Part shown: positions 34,181 through 42,344 of the stretch, in pieces
Layout of the letters: each line of letters starts with the position of its first letter
Numbering within the stretch: position 1 is the stretch's first letter
Assembly (NCBI GenBank): GCA_017481565.1
Contig: JAFUOZ010000031.1
Location: forward strand, 1 to 43,339
Source of the DNA: Oscillospiraceae bacterium
Lineage (GTDB): Bacteria; Bacillota; Clostridia; Oscillospirales; Ruminococcaceae
Reading direction: 5' to 3'
DNA: 43,339 bases
Translations under genes and position numbers: made by a program
The notes under the pieces: model-generated
Databases searched by the model: none
What the model was told of the DNA's origin: nothing
What the model saw: the letters and a program-made list of their open reading frames with translations, nothing else

Positions 34181-34681
34181 ATCAAAAAAAATGATCTGAA
34201 ATTACCCGAACCGTCACCCTCATATAAAAAGGCGTGGAGGACCGTTCTGGGACTTACAATAGCTGCGCATCTTGTATGCTCCATGTATCTTAATCTTCTG
34301 GGCGGAATAGGCTTTGCTATGAATAATTATGCAAACGCAGGTATCGGTCTTTTTATTTCAGTGGCTTTTCTGACCGCAGGAATAGCACTTATCGGACGGG
34401 GAAGAATGATACTTCCGCTGATAATGAATATTATAGGTACGGGCGGATATGTATATGCTATATCTGTTATAGGCGCTATACGACATGAAAAAATTCCAAA
34501 GGAGGCCACTGAGCCGCTTATGGCAAGGATATATCCTGCCATAAGTGTTACGGTGCTGCTGCTTGTTCTTATAATAATGAATTATTTTTCACCCTATCAG
34601 GAAGCAAAGCGGGAGGCAAAGCGAAAGGCACGGTATGAAGCAGTTGAAAGACCTCTTACAAAGGACGAAAAAATAATCTGA
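34181..34681 (+). CDS. Small four-helix membrane protein with apparent AUC start
   Basis: 166 aa, not recognised. Four hydrophobic segments (about 20-45, 50-75, 80-100 and 120-140) and a basic C-terminal tail (QEAKREAKRKARYEAVE). The first in-frame ATG (34283) has no ribosome binding site and would cut off most of the first helix. Reading upstream, the frame is open to TGA 34151 with no ATG, GTG or TTG. AAGGAG at 34166-34171 lies nine bases before an in-frame ATC at 34181, giving an N-terminus KKNDLKLPEPSPSYKKAW and an intact first helix. Start by AUC is therefore inferred; a sequencing or true ATG-to-ATC change is the alternative. Standard gene finders would begin at 34283. Confidence 0.7.
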   Translation: MKKNDLKLPEPSPSYKKAWRTVLGLTIAAHLVCSMYLNLLGGIGFAMNNYANAGIGLFISVAFLTAGIALIGRGRMILPLIMNIIGTGGYVYAISVIGAIRHEKIPKEATEPLMARIYPAISVTVLLLVLIIMNYFSPYQEAKREAKRKARYEAVERPLTKDEKII

Positions 34682-34730
34682 TTTGTTACTTTTGCAGTAC
34701 TTATTTTATAATATTCGTCATTTTTGTGAC

Positions 34731-34759
34731 TTGAAAAATAATACATAATGTGATAAAAT
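34731..34759 (+). promoter_or_regulatory. Promoter of the lacI-type gene
   Basis: TTGAAA (34731-34736), 17-bp spacer, TAAAAT (34754-34759). Confidence 0.7.
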
Positions 34760-34830
34760 TGTATTGTATGCATGGAACTGAAATAAAATGCTTACTATAT
34801 AATGATATATGAAAATGGAGAGGCTGAAAA

Positions 34831-35838
34831 ATGAGTGTTACGATAAAAGATGTGGCAAGGGCGGCAGGCGTGTCTGTAGCAACTGTTTCACGAGTGCTTA
34901 ACAGCAGTGCGACCGTTTCCGAGGCAACCGCTCAGCAGGTAAATGATGCAATAGATGCTCTCGGCTACAGCCCGAATTTTCTCGGACGTAATCTGAGAAA
35001 ATGCGAAACCAATAAAATACTTGCGGTTATCCCGTCAACAGAGCATACCTTTTACAGTGATATTTTAAGAGGTCTTCAGGATGCCGCTTCACCTGTGTAT
35101 GATGTTATCATCAGTACATCTCACAGCTATCTTGCAACGGAAATGCGTCTTCTGAATATGCTTTTCAACCGTACTGTTGACGCTGCCGTTCTTCTGGGAA
35201 CTCAGCTTGATGCCGATAAGCTGAATGAGCTTAACGGAAAATATAATCTTGCCCTTTGCTGTGAGCGTGTTGAGGGTGCAAAGCTGCTTACTGTCACTAT
35301 TGATGATGAAAAGGGCGCATATGACGCTACCGAAGTGCTTATAAAAAAGGGTCATAAGAGAATAGGTCTGGTAACTGCAGCAAATTCCGCTCCCTCATCC
35401 ACAGACAGAGAAAAGGGCTACAGGGCAGCACTTTCAAAGCATGGTATAGGATTTGACGATTCTATAGTATACAGAGGCTCATATGACTATGAGGACGGTG
35501 CAATGGGATATCATAAGCTTATGAATGCTCCCGAACCGCCTACGGCAATTTTCTGTATTTCCGATATCCTTGCAGTAGGTACCGTCAGATGTGCTCATGA
35601 GGACGGTCTTGAAGTGGGTAAGGATATAGATGTTATGGGCTTTGACAATACCACTCTCAGCAAGATATATATCCCCGGAATAACAACAGTTGCTCAGCCC
35701 GGATATGAAATGGGCTTTACTGTAATGAAAAAGCTTCTGGAGAATATGTCCTCGGAATATAAGGATAACAGTCATATAAAGCTTTCTCACAGCATTGTTT
35801 CAAGAGAATCGGCAAGGCTTGATGATGCAGTAAAATAA
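34831..35838 (+). CDS. LacI family transcriptional regulator
   Basis: 335 aa. An N-terminal LacI-type helix-turn-helix (VTIKDVARAAGVSVATVSRV) with hinge (EATAQQVNDAIDALGYSPN) is followed by a type I periplasmic-binding-like effector domain (about 60-330) with VTAANSAPSSTDREKGYRAA and DVMGFDNTTLSKIYIPGITT. Such proteins respond to sugars or nucleotides. It should bind a palindromic operator; AAAACGTTTT at 35838-35847, directly after its stop codon, has the CG-centred symmetry of LacI-family sites. No sugar operon is adjacent, so the regulon is unknown. Downstream are a UPF0291 gene (28 bp) and nspC. Confidence 0.92.
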   Translation: MSVTIKDVARAAGVSVATVSRVLNSSATVSEATAQQVNDAIDALGYSPNFLGRNLRKCETNKILAVIPSTEHTFYSDILRGLQDAASPVYDVIISTSHSYLATEMRLLNMLFNRTVDAAVLLGTQLDADKLNELNGKYNLALCCERVEGAKLLTVTIDDEKGAYDATEVLIKKGHKRIGLVTAANSAPSSTDREKGYRAALSKHGIGFDDSIVYRGSYDYEDGAMGYHKLMNAPEPPTAIFCISDILAVGTVRCAHEDGLEVGKDIDVMGFDNTTLSKIYIPGITTVAQPGYEMGFTVMKKLLENMSSEYKDNSHIKLSHSIVSRESARLDDAVK

Positions 35839-35847
35839 AAACGTTTT
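35838..35847. promoter_or_regulatory. Possible LacI-family operator
   Basis: AAAACGTTTT is a perfect CG-centred palindrome between the lacI-type gene and the UPF0291 gene. It could be a target of that regulator, but a single 10-bp palindrome is weak evidence. Confidence 0.3.
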
Positions 35848-35866
35848 CACCGAAAGGAACAGTATA

Positions 35867-36049
35867 ATGAATCAGGAAAAAATAAACAGAATAAATGAGC
35901 TTGCAAGAAAGTCAAGAACTGCCGAGGGTCTTACCGAGGAGGAAAAGGCTGAACAAGCTGTTCTCCGTCAGGAATACCGTGACGGCGTAAAGAGAAATCT
36001 TACAGGTCAGCTTGATAATATTGAATTTGTTGATGTTGATAAAAAGTAA
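35867..36049 (+). CDS. UPF0291 (YnzC-like) small protein
   Basis: 60 aa. The opening INRINELARKSRTAEGLTEE and the following EEKAEQAVLRQEYRD match the UPF0291/DUF896 family of small helical Firmicutes proteins, whose biochemical role is unsettled. GAAAGGA precedes the ATG. It lies between the LacI-type regulator and nspC, 14 bp upstream of the latter, so it is probably co-transcribed with both. Confidence 0.9.
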   Translation: MNQEKINRINELARKSRTAEGLTEEEKAEQAVLRQEYRDGVKRNLTGQLDNIEFVDVDKK

Positions 36050-36063
36050 GACGGAGAGCTGAA

Positions 36064-37212
36064 ATGAATACAAAATTTGATCTGTTTGATATAAACACCC
36101 TTGCTACACCCTGTTATGTGACCGATGAGGGACTTCTGCGGAAAAATCTTTCAGTACTTAAAACAGTACGTGAGCGGACAGGCTGTAAGATACTTCTTGC
36201 ACAGAAGGCATTTTCAATGTATGAGACCTATCCTATGATAGCGGAATATCTCGACGGCACTACCGCCAGCGGACTGAATGAAGCGCTTCTGGGTCATGAG
36301 TATATGGGAAATAAAGAGGTGCATGTTTATTCGCCTGCTTATCGTTCCGATGATTTTCAGAAGCTGACACAGATATGCGATCATATTGTTTTCAATTCCT
36401 GTGAGCAGTGGAAAAAATATCGTGACATGGTGAGCAAATCGGGCAGGAATATAAAATGCGGAATACGCCTTAATCCCAAATATTCCGAAATCGAAACGGA
36501 TATTTATAATCCGTGCTTTACAGGCTCCCGACTTGGAACTACAAGGGATAATTTTGACCCTTCATGCCTTGAAGGAATAAGCGGTCTGCATTTTCATACC
36601 ATGTGTGAGCAGAACAGCGATACACTGGAGCGGACTGTTCATGCGGCAGAGGAAAAATTCGGAGAATATTTCGCTCAGATGGAATGGCTGAATTTCGGCG
36701 GCGGACATCATATAACCCGTGAGGATTATGATGTGGAGCGTCTTATCCGTATCATTGACTATGTTCAGCAGAAATACGGTGTGCAGATGTATCTGGAGCC
36801 GGGCGAGGCAGTTGCGCTGAATGCAGGTTTTCTTGTTGCAGAGGTGCTTGATACAATGAAAAACGGCATGGATATTGCCATTATCGATGCCTCTGCGGCG
36901 TGTCATATGCCCGATGTTCTTGAAATGCCCTATCGACCCAATATAATCGGTTCGGGCAAGGCAGGGGAGAAGGCATATACCTATCGTCTGGGAGCGGCTA
37001 CCTGTCTGGCAGGAGATATTATCGGGGATTATTCCTTTGATGAACCTCTTAAGGCAGGGGACAGGCTTGTTTTCTGTGATATGGCTATTTATTCCATGTG
37101 CAAGAACAATACCTTTAACGGAATAAATCTTCCCGACATCTGTTATAATACCTCGGAGGGAATGAAGCTTATCAAACGCTTCGGCTATGAGGATTTTAAG
37201 TGCAGATTATAA
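36064..37212 (+). CDS. nspC: Carboxynorspermidine/carboxyspermidine decarboxylase
   Basis: 382 aa PLP enzyme of the alanine-racemase-fold decarboxylases. It makes spermidine or norspermidine from the carboxy form in the alternative polyamine pathway. The PLP lysine is Lys48 in LLAQKAFS; the family marks LHFHTMCEQNSD, NFGGGHHITREDYD, LEPGEAVALNAG and GAATCLAGDIIGDY follow, and SMCKNNTFNGI near the end is typical of NspC. GGAG precedes the ATG. The partner dehydrogenase is not in the window. It follows the UPF0291 gene by 14 bp and ends at the hairpin at 37217-37254. Confidence 0.92.
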   Translation: MNTKFDLFDINTLATPCYVTDEGLLRKNLSVLKTVRERTGCKILLAQKAFSMYETYPMIAEYLDGTTASGLNEALLGHEYMGNKEVHVYSPAYRSDDFQKLTQICDHIVFNSCEQWKKYRDMVSKSGRNIKCGIRLNPKYSEIETDIYNPCFTGSRLGTTRDNFDPSCLEGISGLHFHTMCEQNSDTLERTVHAAEEKFGEYFAQMEWLNFGGGHHITREDYDVERLIRIIDYVQQKYGVQMYLEPGEAVALNAGFLVAEVLDTMKNGMDIAIIDASAACHMPDVLEMPYRPNIIGSGKAGEKAYTYRLGAATCLAGDIIGDYSFDEPLKAGDRLVFCDMAIYSMCKNNTFNGINLPDICYNTSEGMKLIKRFGYEDFKCRL

Positions 37213-37216
37213 ATAT

Positions 37217-37254
37217 AAGCGGTACAGACTGTGCAAAACAGTCAGTACCGCTTT
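37217..37254 (+). terminator. Terminator of the lacI-nspC unit
   Basis: Long stem with one A-A mismatch: AAGCGGTAC-A-GACTGT pairs with ACAGTC-A-GTACCGCTT. The trailing sequence TATTG is only weakly U-rich. Confidence 0.7.
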
Positions 37255-37273
37255 ATTGCTATTTGCAGGACTA

Positions 37274-37397
37274 TTTATTACTTCGGCAATTAAACAGTTT
37301 GATTAACTATTTATAAATTACAATAATTGTCGTATCTGCGACATTTTTGAAAATCAAGCACCGAGCAATCAAATTATATTATTGCCGAAGTAATAAA
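37274..37397. mobile_element. MITE-like element with 17-bp terminal inverted repeats
   Basis: TTTATTACTTCGGCAAT (37274-37290) and its exact reverse complement (37381-37397) flank 90 bp of AT-rich DNA with no ORF. A small inner hairpin is TGTCG/CGACA. No target duplication is visible. The right end abuts copy 3 of the palindromic repeat. A related 12-base stretch, TTATTACTTCGG, occurs upstream of the radical SAM gene near 39577. The absence of coding capacity suggests a non-autonomous element or a decayed one. Confidence 0.6.
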
Positions 37398-37452
37398 GAA
37401 CGCTGATCAAATCGCTTTACGACCCGTTTAGTGACGATGGCTGTGCCTTAAA
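37396..37452. repeat. Truncated copy of the palindromic repeat element (copy 3)
   Basis: AACGCTGATCAAATCG, then TTACGACCC and CGATGGCTGTGCCTTAAAT match one arm of the element at 18024-18130 in reverse orientation, with substitutions and an internal deletion. It overlaps the stop end of the reverse-strand gene at 37448. Confidence 0.55.
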
Positions 37453-37729
37453 TATTTCTGATCTCGTCCTCACATATATCATTCCAATTCTTATTAAGCA
37501 TTTTTATTACAGCACTGTAGCTGATCTCTTTTGGTACTACCTTATAATGAAAAGGGCTGGTTTCAGACAGGGCTGTGACAACTACGGTTTTCTTGGACGG
37601 AAAAAATGACAGTTTATGTATATCTGTACATACCACTTCATTTTTTGGACTTGACATGGCATCGGTTATTGCTTTCATCAGTTCAGCATCTCTTTGTGCC
37701 ATTAATGCAAAATCAAATGTCATCATCAT
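37448..37729 (-). CDS. Hypothetical protein, about 93 aa
   Basis: Not recognised. Small soluble protein, with a helical N-terminal third (DAELMKAITDAMSS), a central beta portion (VVVTALSETSPFHYKVVPKE) and no Cys cluster or signal peptide. Three consecutive ATGs occur (37729, 37726, 37723) after AGGTGG about 11 bases away; the frame also reaches a GTG at 37744. It sits alone between repeat elements and the tRNA gene, and its stop codon lies in the repeat. It may be a real small gene of accessory origin. Confidence is limited. Confidence 0.5.
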   Translation of the reverse strand: MMMTFDFALMAQRDAELMKAITDAMSSPKNEVVCTDIHKLSFFPSKKTVVVTALSETSPFHYKVVPKEISYSAVIKMLNKNWNDICEDEIRNI

Positions 37730-37768
37730 AGTATTCTTAACCACCTACTTTAAAATCATTCTGTAAAT

Positions 37769-37800
37769 AAAAAAATCCACAGGTCAAGCCACCTGTGGAT
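37769..37800 (-). terminator. Terminator of the tRNA-Leu gene
   Basis: A 10-bp perfect stem (37775-37784 with 37791-37800) is followed on the reverse strand by TTTTTTTA. It begins two bases past the CCA end of the tRNA. Confidence 0.85.
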
Positions 37801-37801
37801 C

Positions 37802-37885
37802 TGGTGCGGCAAATGGGACTTGAACCCATACGTCGAAGACACACGCACCTCAAACGTGCCTGTCTGCCTATTCCAGCACTGCCGC
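37802..37885 (-). tRNA. tRNA-Leu (anticodon GAG)
   Basis: 84 nt including an encoded CCA end. The acceptor stem GCGGCAG pairs with TTGCCGC (last pair G-U), the T arm is ATGGG-TTCAAGT-CCCAT, and there is a long variable arm as in class II tRNAs. The anticodon loop TTGAGGT (anticodon at 37849-37851, read in reverse) gives GAG, which decodes CUC and CUU. It has its own promoter upstream (37923-37951) and terminator. Confidence 0.93.
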
Positions 37886-37922
37886 ATATAATATTTTTTG
37901 TTATCTCCTGACAACATAAATT

Positions 37923-37951
37923 ATTATATCATGTAAATATGCATTTGTCAA
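37923..37951 (-). promoter_or_regulatory. Consensus promoter of tRNA-Leu
   Basis: Reverse strand TTGACA (37951-37946), 17-bp spacer, TATAAT (37928-37923). Confidence 0.85.
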
Positions 37952-38100
37952 TGATTATTTTTGCAAAATTTCAAGTTTGTACAATATAAACAAAATTCAT
38001 GAAGTGAATATAGCGATACTTTGTATTTATGCAAATTCTTTAGTGCTCACTGTCCAATATGAGAGTGAAACTTTTTATCAAACAAAATTATGAAAAACTG

Positions 38101-38129
38101 TTGCATTTTTTCGGGAAATAGTTTATAAT
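38101..38129 (+). promoter_or_regulatory. Promoter of glyA
   Basis: TTGCAT (38101-38106), 17-bp spacer, TATAAT (38124-38129). The leader is about 35 nt, too short for a glycine or other riboswitch. Confidence 0.75.
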
Positions 38130-38168
38130 AAATATGTATATTTATTTTGATGATAAGGAGAATGTATC

Positions 38169-39422
38169 ATGTACGCAGATCTTATGGATTCAATCGGTTT
38201 TGTTTCATCCGTTGACAAGGAAGTGGGCGAAGCTATGGCGGACGAGCTTGCAAGACAGCGCCGCAATTTAGAGCTTATCGCAAGTGAAAATATCGTTTCC
38301 CCTGCAGTAATGGCTGCAATGGGCTCTGTTCTTACAAATAAGTACGCAGAGGGCTATCCCGGAAAGAGATATTACGGCGGCTGCCAGTGTGTTGACGTTG
38401 TTGAGCAGATCGCTATCGAGCGTGCCAAGGAGCTTTTCGGTGCAGGCTATGCCAATGTACAGGCTCATTCGGGCGCACAGGCTAATACAGCTGTTTACTT
38501 TGCACTTCTCAACCCCGGCGATACAGTAATGGGTATGAGCCTTGCTCACGGCGGTCACCTTACACACGGTTCACCCGTTAATATGTCAGGTAAGTACTTC
38601 AACTTCGTATCCTATGGTCTCGGTGAAAACGAGGTCATTGACTATGACGATTTTGAAAAAATGGCTAAGGAATGCAAGCCCAAGCTTATCGTAGCAGGTG
38701 CTTCCGCATATCCCAGAGTTATTGACTTTGAAAAGCTTTCCGCTATTGCAAAGAGCGTAGGTGCATATCTTATGGTGGATATGGCACACATTGCAGGACT
38801 TGTTGCCGCAGGTGTTCACCCCTCACCCGTGCCCTATGCAGATGTTACCACAACTACCACACACAAGACCTTAAGAGGACCCAGAGGCGGTCTTATCCTT
38901 ACAAACAATGAGGAGCTTGCTCTTAAGATCAATAAGGCTATCTTCCCCGGAATCCAGGGCGGACCTCTTATGCATGTTATCGCAGGCAAGGCAGTATGCT
39001 TCGGTGAGGCTCTGAAGCCTGAGTTCAAGGAATACGGAAAGAACATCGTTGCAAATGCACAGGCACTTGCAAAGGGACTTCTTGACAGAGGCTTAGATCT
39101 TGTTTCAGTCGGTACAGACAATCATCTTATGCTGGTTGACCTTCGTCCCTTTGACCTTACAGGCAAGGAGTTCGAGCACCGTCTCGATGAAGTATTCATC
39201 ACTGTAAACAAGAACGCTATCCCCAACGATCCTCAGAAGCCCTTCGTAACAAGCGGTATCAGAGTAGGTACACCCGCAGTTACAACAAGAGGTCTTGATA
39301 CATCCGATATGGAAAAGATCGCAGAATTCATGTACCTTGCAGCGAAGGACTTCGACAACAATGCCGAAGCTATCCGTGCAGGCGTTACAGAGATCTGCAG
39401 CAGACACCCTCTTTATGAATAA
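38169..39422 (+). CDS. glyA: Serine hydroxymethyltransferase
   Basis: 417 aa cytoplasmic PLP enzyme that converts serine and tetrahydrofolate to glycine and methylene-tetrahydrofolate, a main one-carbon source. The PLP lysine is Lys233 in [55 protein letters not shown] and the C-terminal [15 protein letters not shown] are all present. Length is normal. AAGGAG precedes the ATG. Its codon use is heavily biased, as in highly expressed genes. It is a single-gene unit with its own promoter and a following hairpin. Confidence 0.97.
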   Translation: MYADLMDSIGFVSSVDKEVGEAMADELARQRRNLELIASENIVSPAVMAAMGSVLTNKYAEGYPGKRYYGGCQCVDVVEQIAIERAKELFGAGYANVQAHSGAQANTAVYFALLNPGDTVMGMSLAHGGHLTHGSPVNMSGKYFNFVSYGLGENEVIDYDDFEKMAKECKPKLIVAGASAYPRVIDFEKLSAIAKSVGAYLMVDMAHIAGLVAAGVHPSPVPYADVTTTTTHKTLRGPRGGLILTNNEELALKINKAIFPGIQGGPLMHVIAGKAVCFGEALKPEFKEYGKNIVANAQALAKGLLDRGLDLVSVGTDNHLMLVDLRPFDLTGKEFEHRLDEVFITVNKNAIPNDPQKPFVTSGIRVGTPAVTTRGLDTSDMEKIAEFMYLAAKDFDNNAEAIRAGVTEICSRHPLYE

Positions 39423-39443
39423 TATAAACTGATAATATCATGT

Positions 39444-39475
39444 AAAGGCAGGAGGCAACGCTTCTTGCCTTTATA
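39444..39475 (+). terminator. Probable terminator of glyA
   Basis: A 13-bp stem with two G-U pairs (39444-39456 with 39460-39472) has an AAC loop; the U tract is weak. Confidence 0.6.
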
Positions 39476-39532
39476 ATTGTTATAGATTATTTATGTCATT
39501 CCCGATTTAATCAAATATTAATTTATATATAA

Positions 39533-39560
39533 TTGTCATGTAATCTATACGGTATACAAT
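39533..39560 (+). promoter_or_regulatory. Possible promoter of the radical SAM gene
   Basis: TTGTCA (39533-39538), 16-bp spacer, TACAAT (39555-39560). It is moderate in quality. Confidence 0.45.
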
Positions 39561-39598
39561 AGTACCTGTTATATGTTATTACTTCGGGAGTGACTGAA

Positions 39599-41011
39599 AT
39601 GAAAATACGCTTTATCAAGCCGGGAAATCCGCCCTATAAACCCTGCCTTGAAAACCTGTTTACCTATAATAAATATATCAGGACGCCGTCAAACGGTCTG
39701 CTTACCCTTGCGACCATAGTTAAGGAGCATATTCCCGATACGCTTATGTACAGCGAGGGAATATCTGAAATAGTATGGTCAGATGTGCTTGATGCGGATA
39801 TTGTATTTATAGGTATCTTTACCTTTGCCGCCGACAGAGGATATGAGCTTGCAGAGCATATCAGAAAAAACAGCACCGCAAAGGTGGTAATGGGAGGACT
39901 TCACGCTACACTGTGTACCGAAGAAGCAGCCGCCCACTGTGATTATGTGCTGACGGGCGAGGGCGATGAAACTATACTTAAGCTGATATCCTCAGTTGAA
40001 AATAATACTGCCCCTGATTTTGCAGGAGCGGCTTATATGAAGGACGGAAAGCTTATTGATCACGGCAGAGCACCTCTTCCTATGGATATAGACGTTATCC
40101 CCGACAGGAATTTATGCTATAATTTCAAAAAAATGGCGGCATATAATACCATATGGCCGCAGGTCCATGCCTCAAGGGGCTGTCCTCATAACTGCGGTTA
40201 TTGTTCACTTGTTGCCGCATTCGGCAGAAAGGTGCGTTTCCGTTCACCCGATAATGTGGTCGAGGATATAAGACAGGCAATAGATTTTTTTGATAAAGGT
40301 CATCACAGACTGTCACGCTTTGTATGGATAACCGATGATAATTTCTTTGCAGATCGTAAATGGGCAATGGAAGTACTTGACAAGATAATCGACAGCGGAA
40401 TAAAATATACCTTTTCGGTGCAGGCAAGGTATGAGGTAGGCTTTGACGATGAAATGCTGGAGCTGCTGAAAAAAGCAGGATTTGAGGAGCTTGCCATGGG
40501 CATTGAATTTCTTGAGGACGAAGCCTTTGAAAGCTATAACAAAAAGAGTACATATTCGGAAATACTCCGTTCTGTAAAGAATATTCAGAAACACGGGATA
40601 CGTGTAAGAGGACTTTTTATCGTAGGTGCGGATAATCATACAAAGGGCGTAGGAGAAAGACTTGCGGATTTTGTTATTAAAAACGATATCTGCGGAGTAC
40701 TAATACAGTCCATGTATTTTATCCCGGGTACTCCCGTTTATGATACTCATAAGGATAAGCTTATCGATAAAAACTGGTCAAGGTGCGTGGGAAAGGTAGT
40801 TCACTATCCCGAAAAAATTTCCCCTTATGAGCTGCAGCAGGAGATAATTATCGCAAGCAGAAGGATATATTCTGTAAAACGTCTTATTCATGCGATACTG
40901 CATAAAAGGGGAGTGGAAAGGATTCTATTTATGGGAGAATATTTCTGGCATAAAAGTATTCGTGCTCAGCTGAAAAAGGAGCTGCCTTATTTAAAAAGTA
41001 TTTCACAGTAA
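39599..41011 (+). CDS. B12-binding-type radical SAM protein
   Basis: 470 aa. Residues about 1-140 have the Rossmann-like cobalamin-binding fold (DADIVFIGIFTFAADRGYELAEHI, seen in part, and VVMGGLHATLCTEEA), but the DxHxxG motif for base-off cobalamin is missing. The radical SAM core spans about 185-400 with the cluster motif CPHNCGYC (Cys195, 199 and 202) and ASRGCPHNC upstream. The C-terminal 70 residues are basic and helical. Members modify lipids, antibiotics or tRNA; the substrate here is unknown. A GTG at 39590 is in frame, but ATG 39599 has CGGGAG eight bases upstream. rarA follows after 23 bp, so the two may be co-transcribed. Confidence 0.9.
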   Translation: MKIRFIKPGNPPYKPCLENLFTYNKYIRTPSNGLLTLATIVKEHIPDTLMYSEGISEIVWSDVLDADIVFIGIFTFAADRGYELAEHIRKNSTAKVVMGGLHATLCTEEAAAHCDYVLTGEGDETILKLISSVENNTAPDFAGAAYMKDGKLIDHGRAPLPMDIDVIPDRNLCYNFKKMAAYNTIWPQVHASRGCPHNCGYCSLVAAFGRKVRFRSPDNVVEDIRQAIDFFDKGHHRLSRFVWITDDNFFADRKWAMEVLDKIIDSGIKYTFSVQARYEVGFDDEMLELLKKAGFEELAMGIEFLEDEAFESYNKKSTYSEILRSVKNIQKHGIRVRGLFIVGADNHTKGVGERLADFVIKNDICGVLIQSMYFIPGTPVYDTHKDKLIDKNWSRCVGKVVHYPEKISPYELQQEIIIASRRIYSVKRLIHAILHKRGVERILFMGEYFWHKSIRAQLKKELPYLKSISQ

Positions 41012-41034
41012 AATATGCATGGGAGTAGATTAAA

Positions 41035-42297
41035 ATGAATACACCGCTTGCGGACAGAATAAGACCGCAGACAATAGACGAAGTAGTCGGTCAGAAGCAT
41101 CTTCTTGGAGAGGGAAGAGCCCTCAGAAGAATAATTGACAGCGGAAATATACCGAATATGATTTTTTACGGTGCATCGGGGGTGGGAAAAACCACGGTTG
41201 CACGTATAATAGCCAAAAACAGCGGAATGAGACTTCATAAGCTGAACGGAACAAATGCGTCCGTTGCCGATATAAAGGACGTTATTGCCGATACAGGCTC
41301 CATAGACGGCTGCAACGGCGTATTGCTTTATTTAGACGAGATACAGTATCTTAATAAAAAGCAGCAGCAATCGCTTCTTGAATATATTGAAAACGGTCAG
41401 ATAACACTTATCGCCTCAACTACCGAAAATCCGTATTTTTATGTATATAACGCTATATTGAGCCGATGTGCAGTCTTTGAATTCAAGGCTGTTACCGCCG
41501 AGGACGTTATCCCCGCGGTAAACCGTGCCTTTGCGATAATGGCGGAGGAAACGGGGGTAAAAGTCAGAGTTGCAAAGGGAGTTGCGGAGTATATCGCAAG
41601 GGGCTGCGGCGGAGATGTAAGAAAATCCGTAAGCACTGCGGAGCTTTGCGTGCTTGGTGCATATAATGACGGCGTTACGGCATCTGTTACCTTAGAGGAA
41701 GCAAAGGAGCTTACTCAGCGCAGTAATATGCACTATGACCGTGACGGCGATTATCATTATGATATACTGTCCGCACTGCAGAAATCAATACGGGGCTCAG
41801 ACGAAAATGCGGCGATACATTATGCAGCAAGACTTATCGAAGCAGGGGATATCATATCCCTTTCAAGAAGACTTCTTGTTATAGCCGCAGAAGACGTGGG
41901 ACTTGCCTATCCACAGGCGATACCTATAGTAAAGGCGTGTGTTGACAGTGCAATGCAGCTGGGACTGCCCGAAGCACGTATTCCTCTGGCAAATGCAGTG
42001 ATACTTCTTGCAACGGCTCCAAAGTCAAATTCCGCATATCTTGCAATGGACAGCGCACTTGATGATGTACGGAATATCGAATGCGGAGATTTCCCCAGAC
42101 ATCTGCAGAACAAGCACTGCGACGGTGAAGATGCGGAAATAAAGGGACAGCATTATCTATATCCCCATGATTATCCCAATCATTATGTAAAGCAGCAATA
42201 TCTGCCCGATCCTATAAAGGATAAGGTATATTATAATTTCGGTGACAATAAAGCCGAACAGGCTGCACTTATGTACAGTAAGAAGATAAAGGGCTGA
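41035..42297 (+). CDS. rarA: Replication-associated recombination protein A (AAA+ ATPase)
   Basis: 420 aa cytoplasmic ATPase of the RarA/MgsA/WRNIP1 family, acting at stalled replication forks. Signatures: PLADRIRPQTIDEVVGQKHLL at the start (seen in part), Walker A GASGVGKTT (45-53), Walker B YLDEIQ, sensor 1 STTENP, arginine finger SRC, and the RarA C-terminal segment HYDILSALQKSIRGSDENAA with GLAYPQAIPIVKACVDSAMQ. Length is slightly below the usual 430-440. GGGAG precedes the ATG. It is followed by the strong terminator at 42295-42344. Confidence 0.95.
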   Translation: MNTPLADRIRPQTIDEVVGQKHLLGEGRALRRIIDSGNIPNMIFYGASGVGKTTVARIIAKNSGMRLHKLNGTNASVADIKDVIADTGSIDGCNGVLLYLDEIQYLNKKQQQSLLEYIENGQITLIASTTENPYFYVYNAILSRCAVFEFKAVTAEDVIPAVNRAFAIMAEETGVKVRVAKGVAEYIARGCGGDVRKSVSTAELCVLGAYNDGVTASVTLEEAKELTQRSNMHYDRDGDYHYDILSALQKSIRGSDENAAIHYAARLIEAGDIISLSRRLLVIAAEDVGLAYPQAIPIVKACVDSAMQLGLPEARIPLANAVILLATAPKSNSAYLAMDSALDDVRNIECGDFPRHLQNKHCDGEDAEIKGQHYLYPHDYPNHYVKQQYLPDPIKDKVYYNFGDNKAEQAALMYSKKIKG

Positions 42298-42344
42298 AAA
42301 AAGCTGTATCATACATGATAAAAATGTATGATACAGCTTTTATT
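42295..42344. terminator. Bidirectional terminator after rarA
   Basis: A 16-bp perfect stem (42301-42316 with 42324-42339) is preceded by AAAAAA and followed by TTATT, so it ends both rarA and the reverse-strand gene at 42343. Confidence 0.9.

Noticed and set aside
37886..38168. Glycine riboswitch upstream of glyA
   Set aside because: No tandem aptamer-like pairing is visible, and the promoter lies only 40 bp from the start codon.
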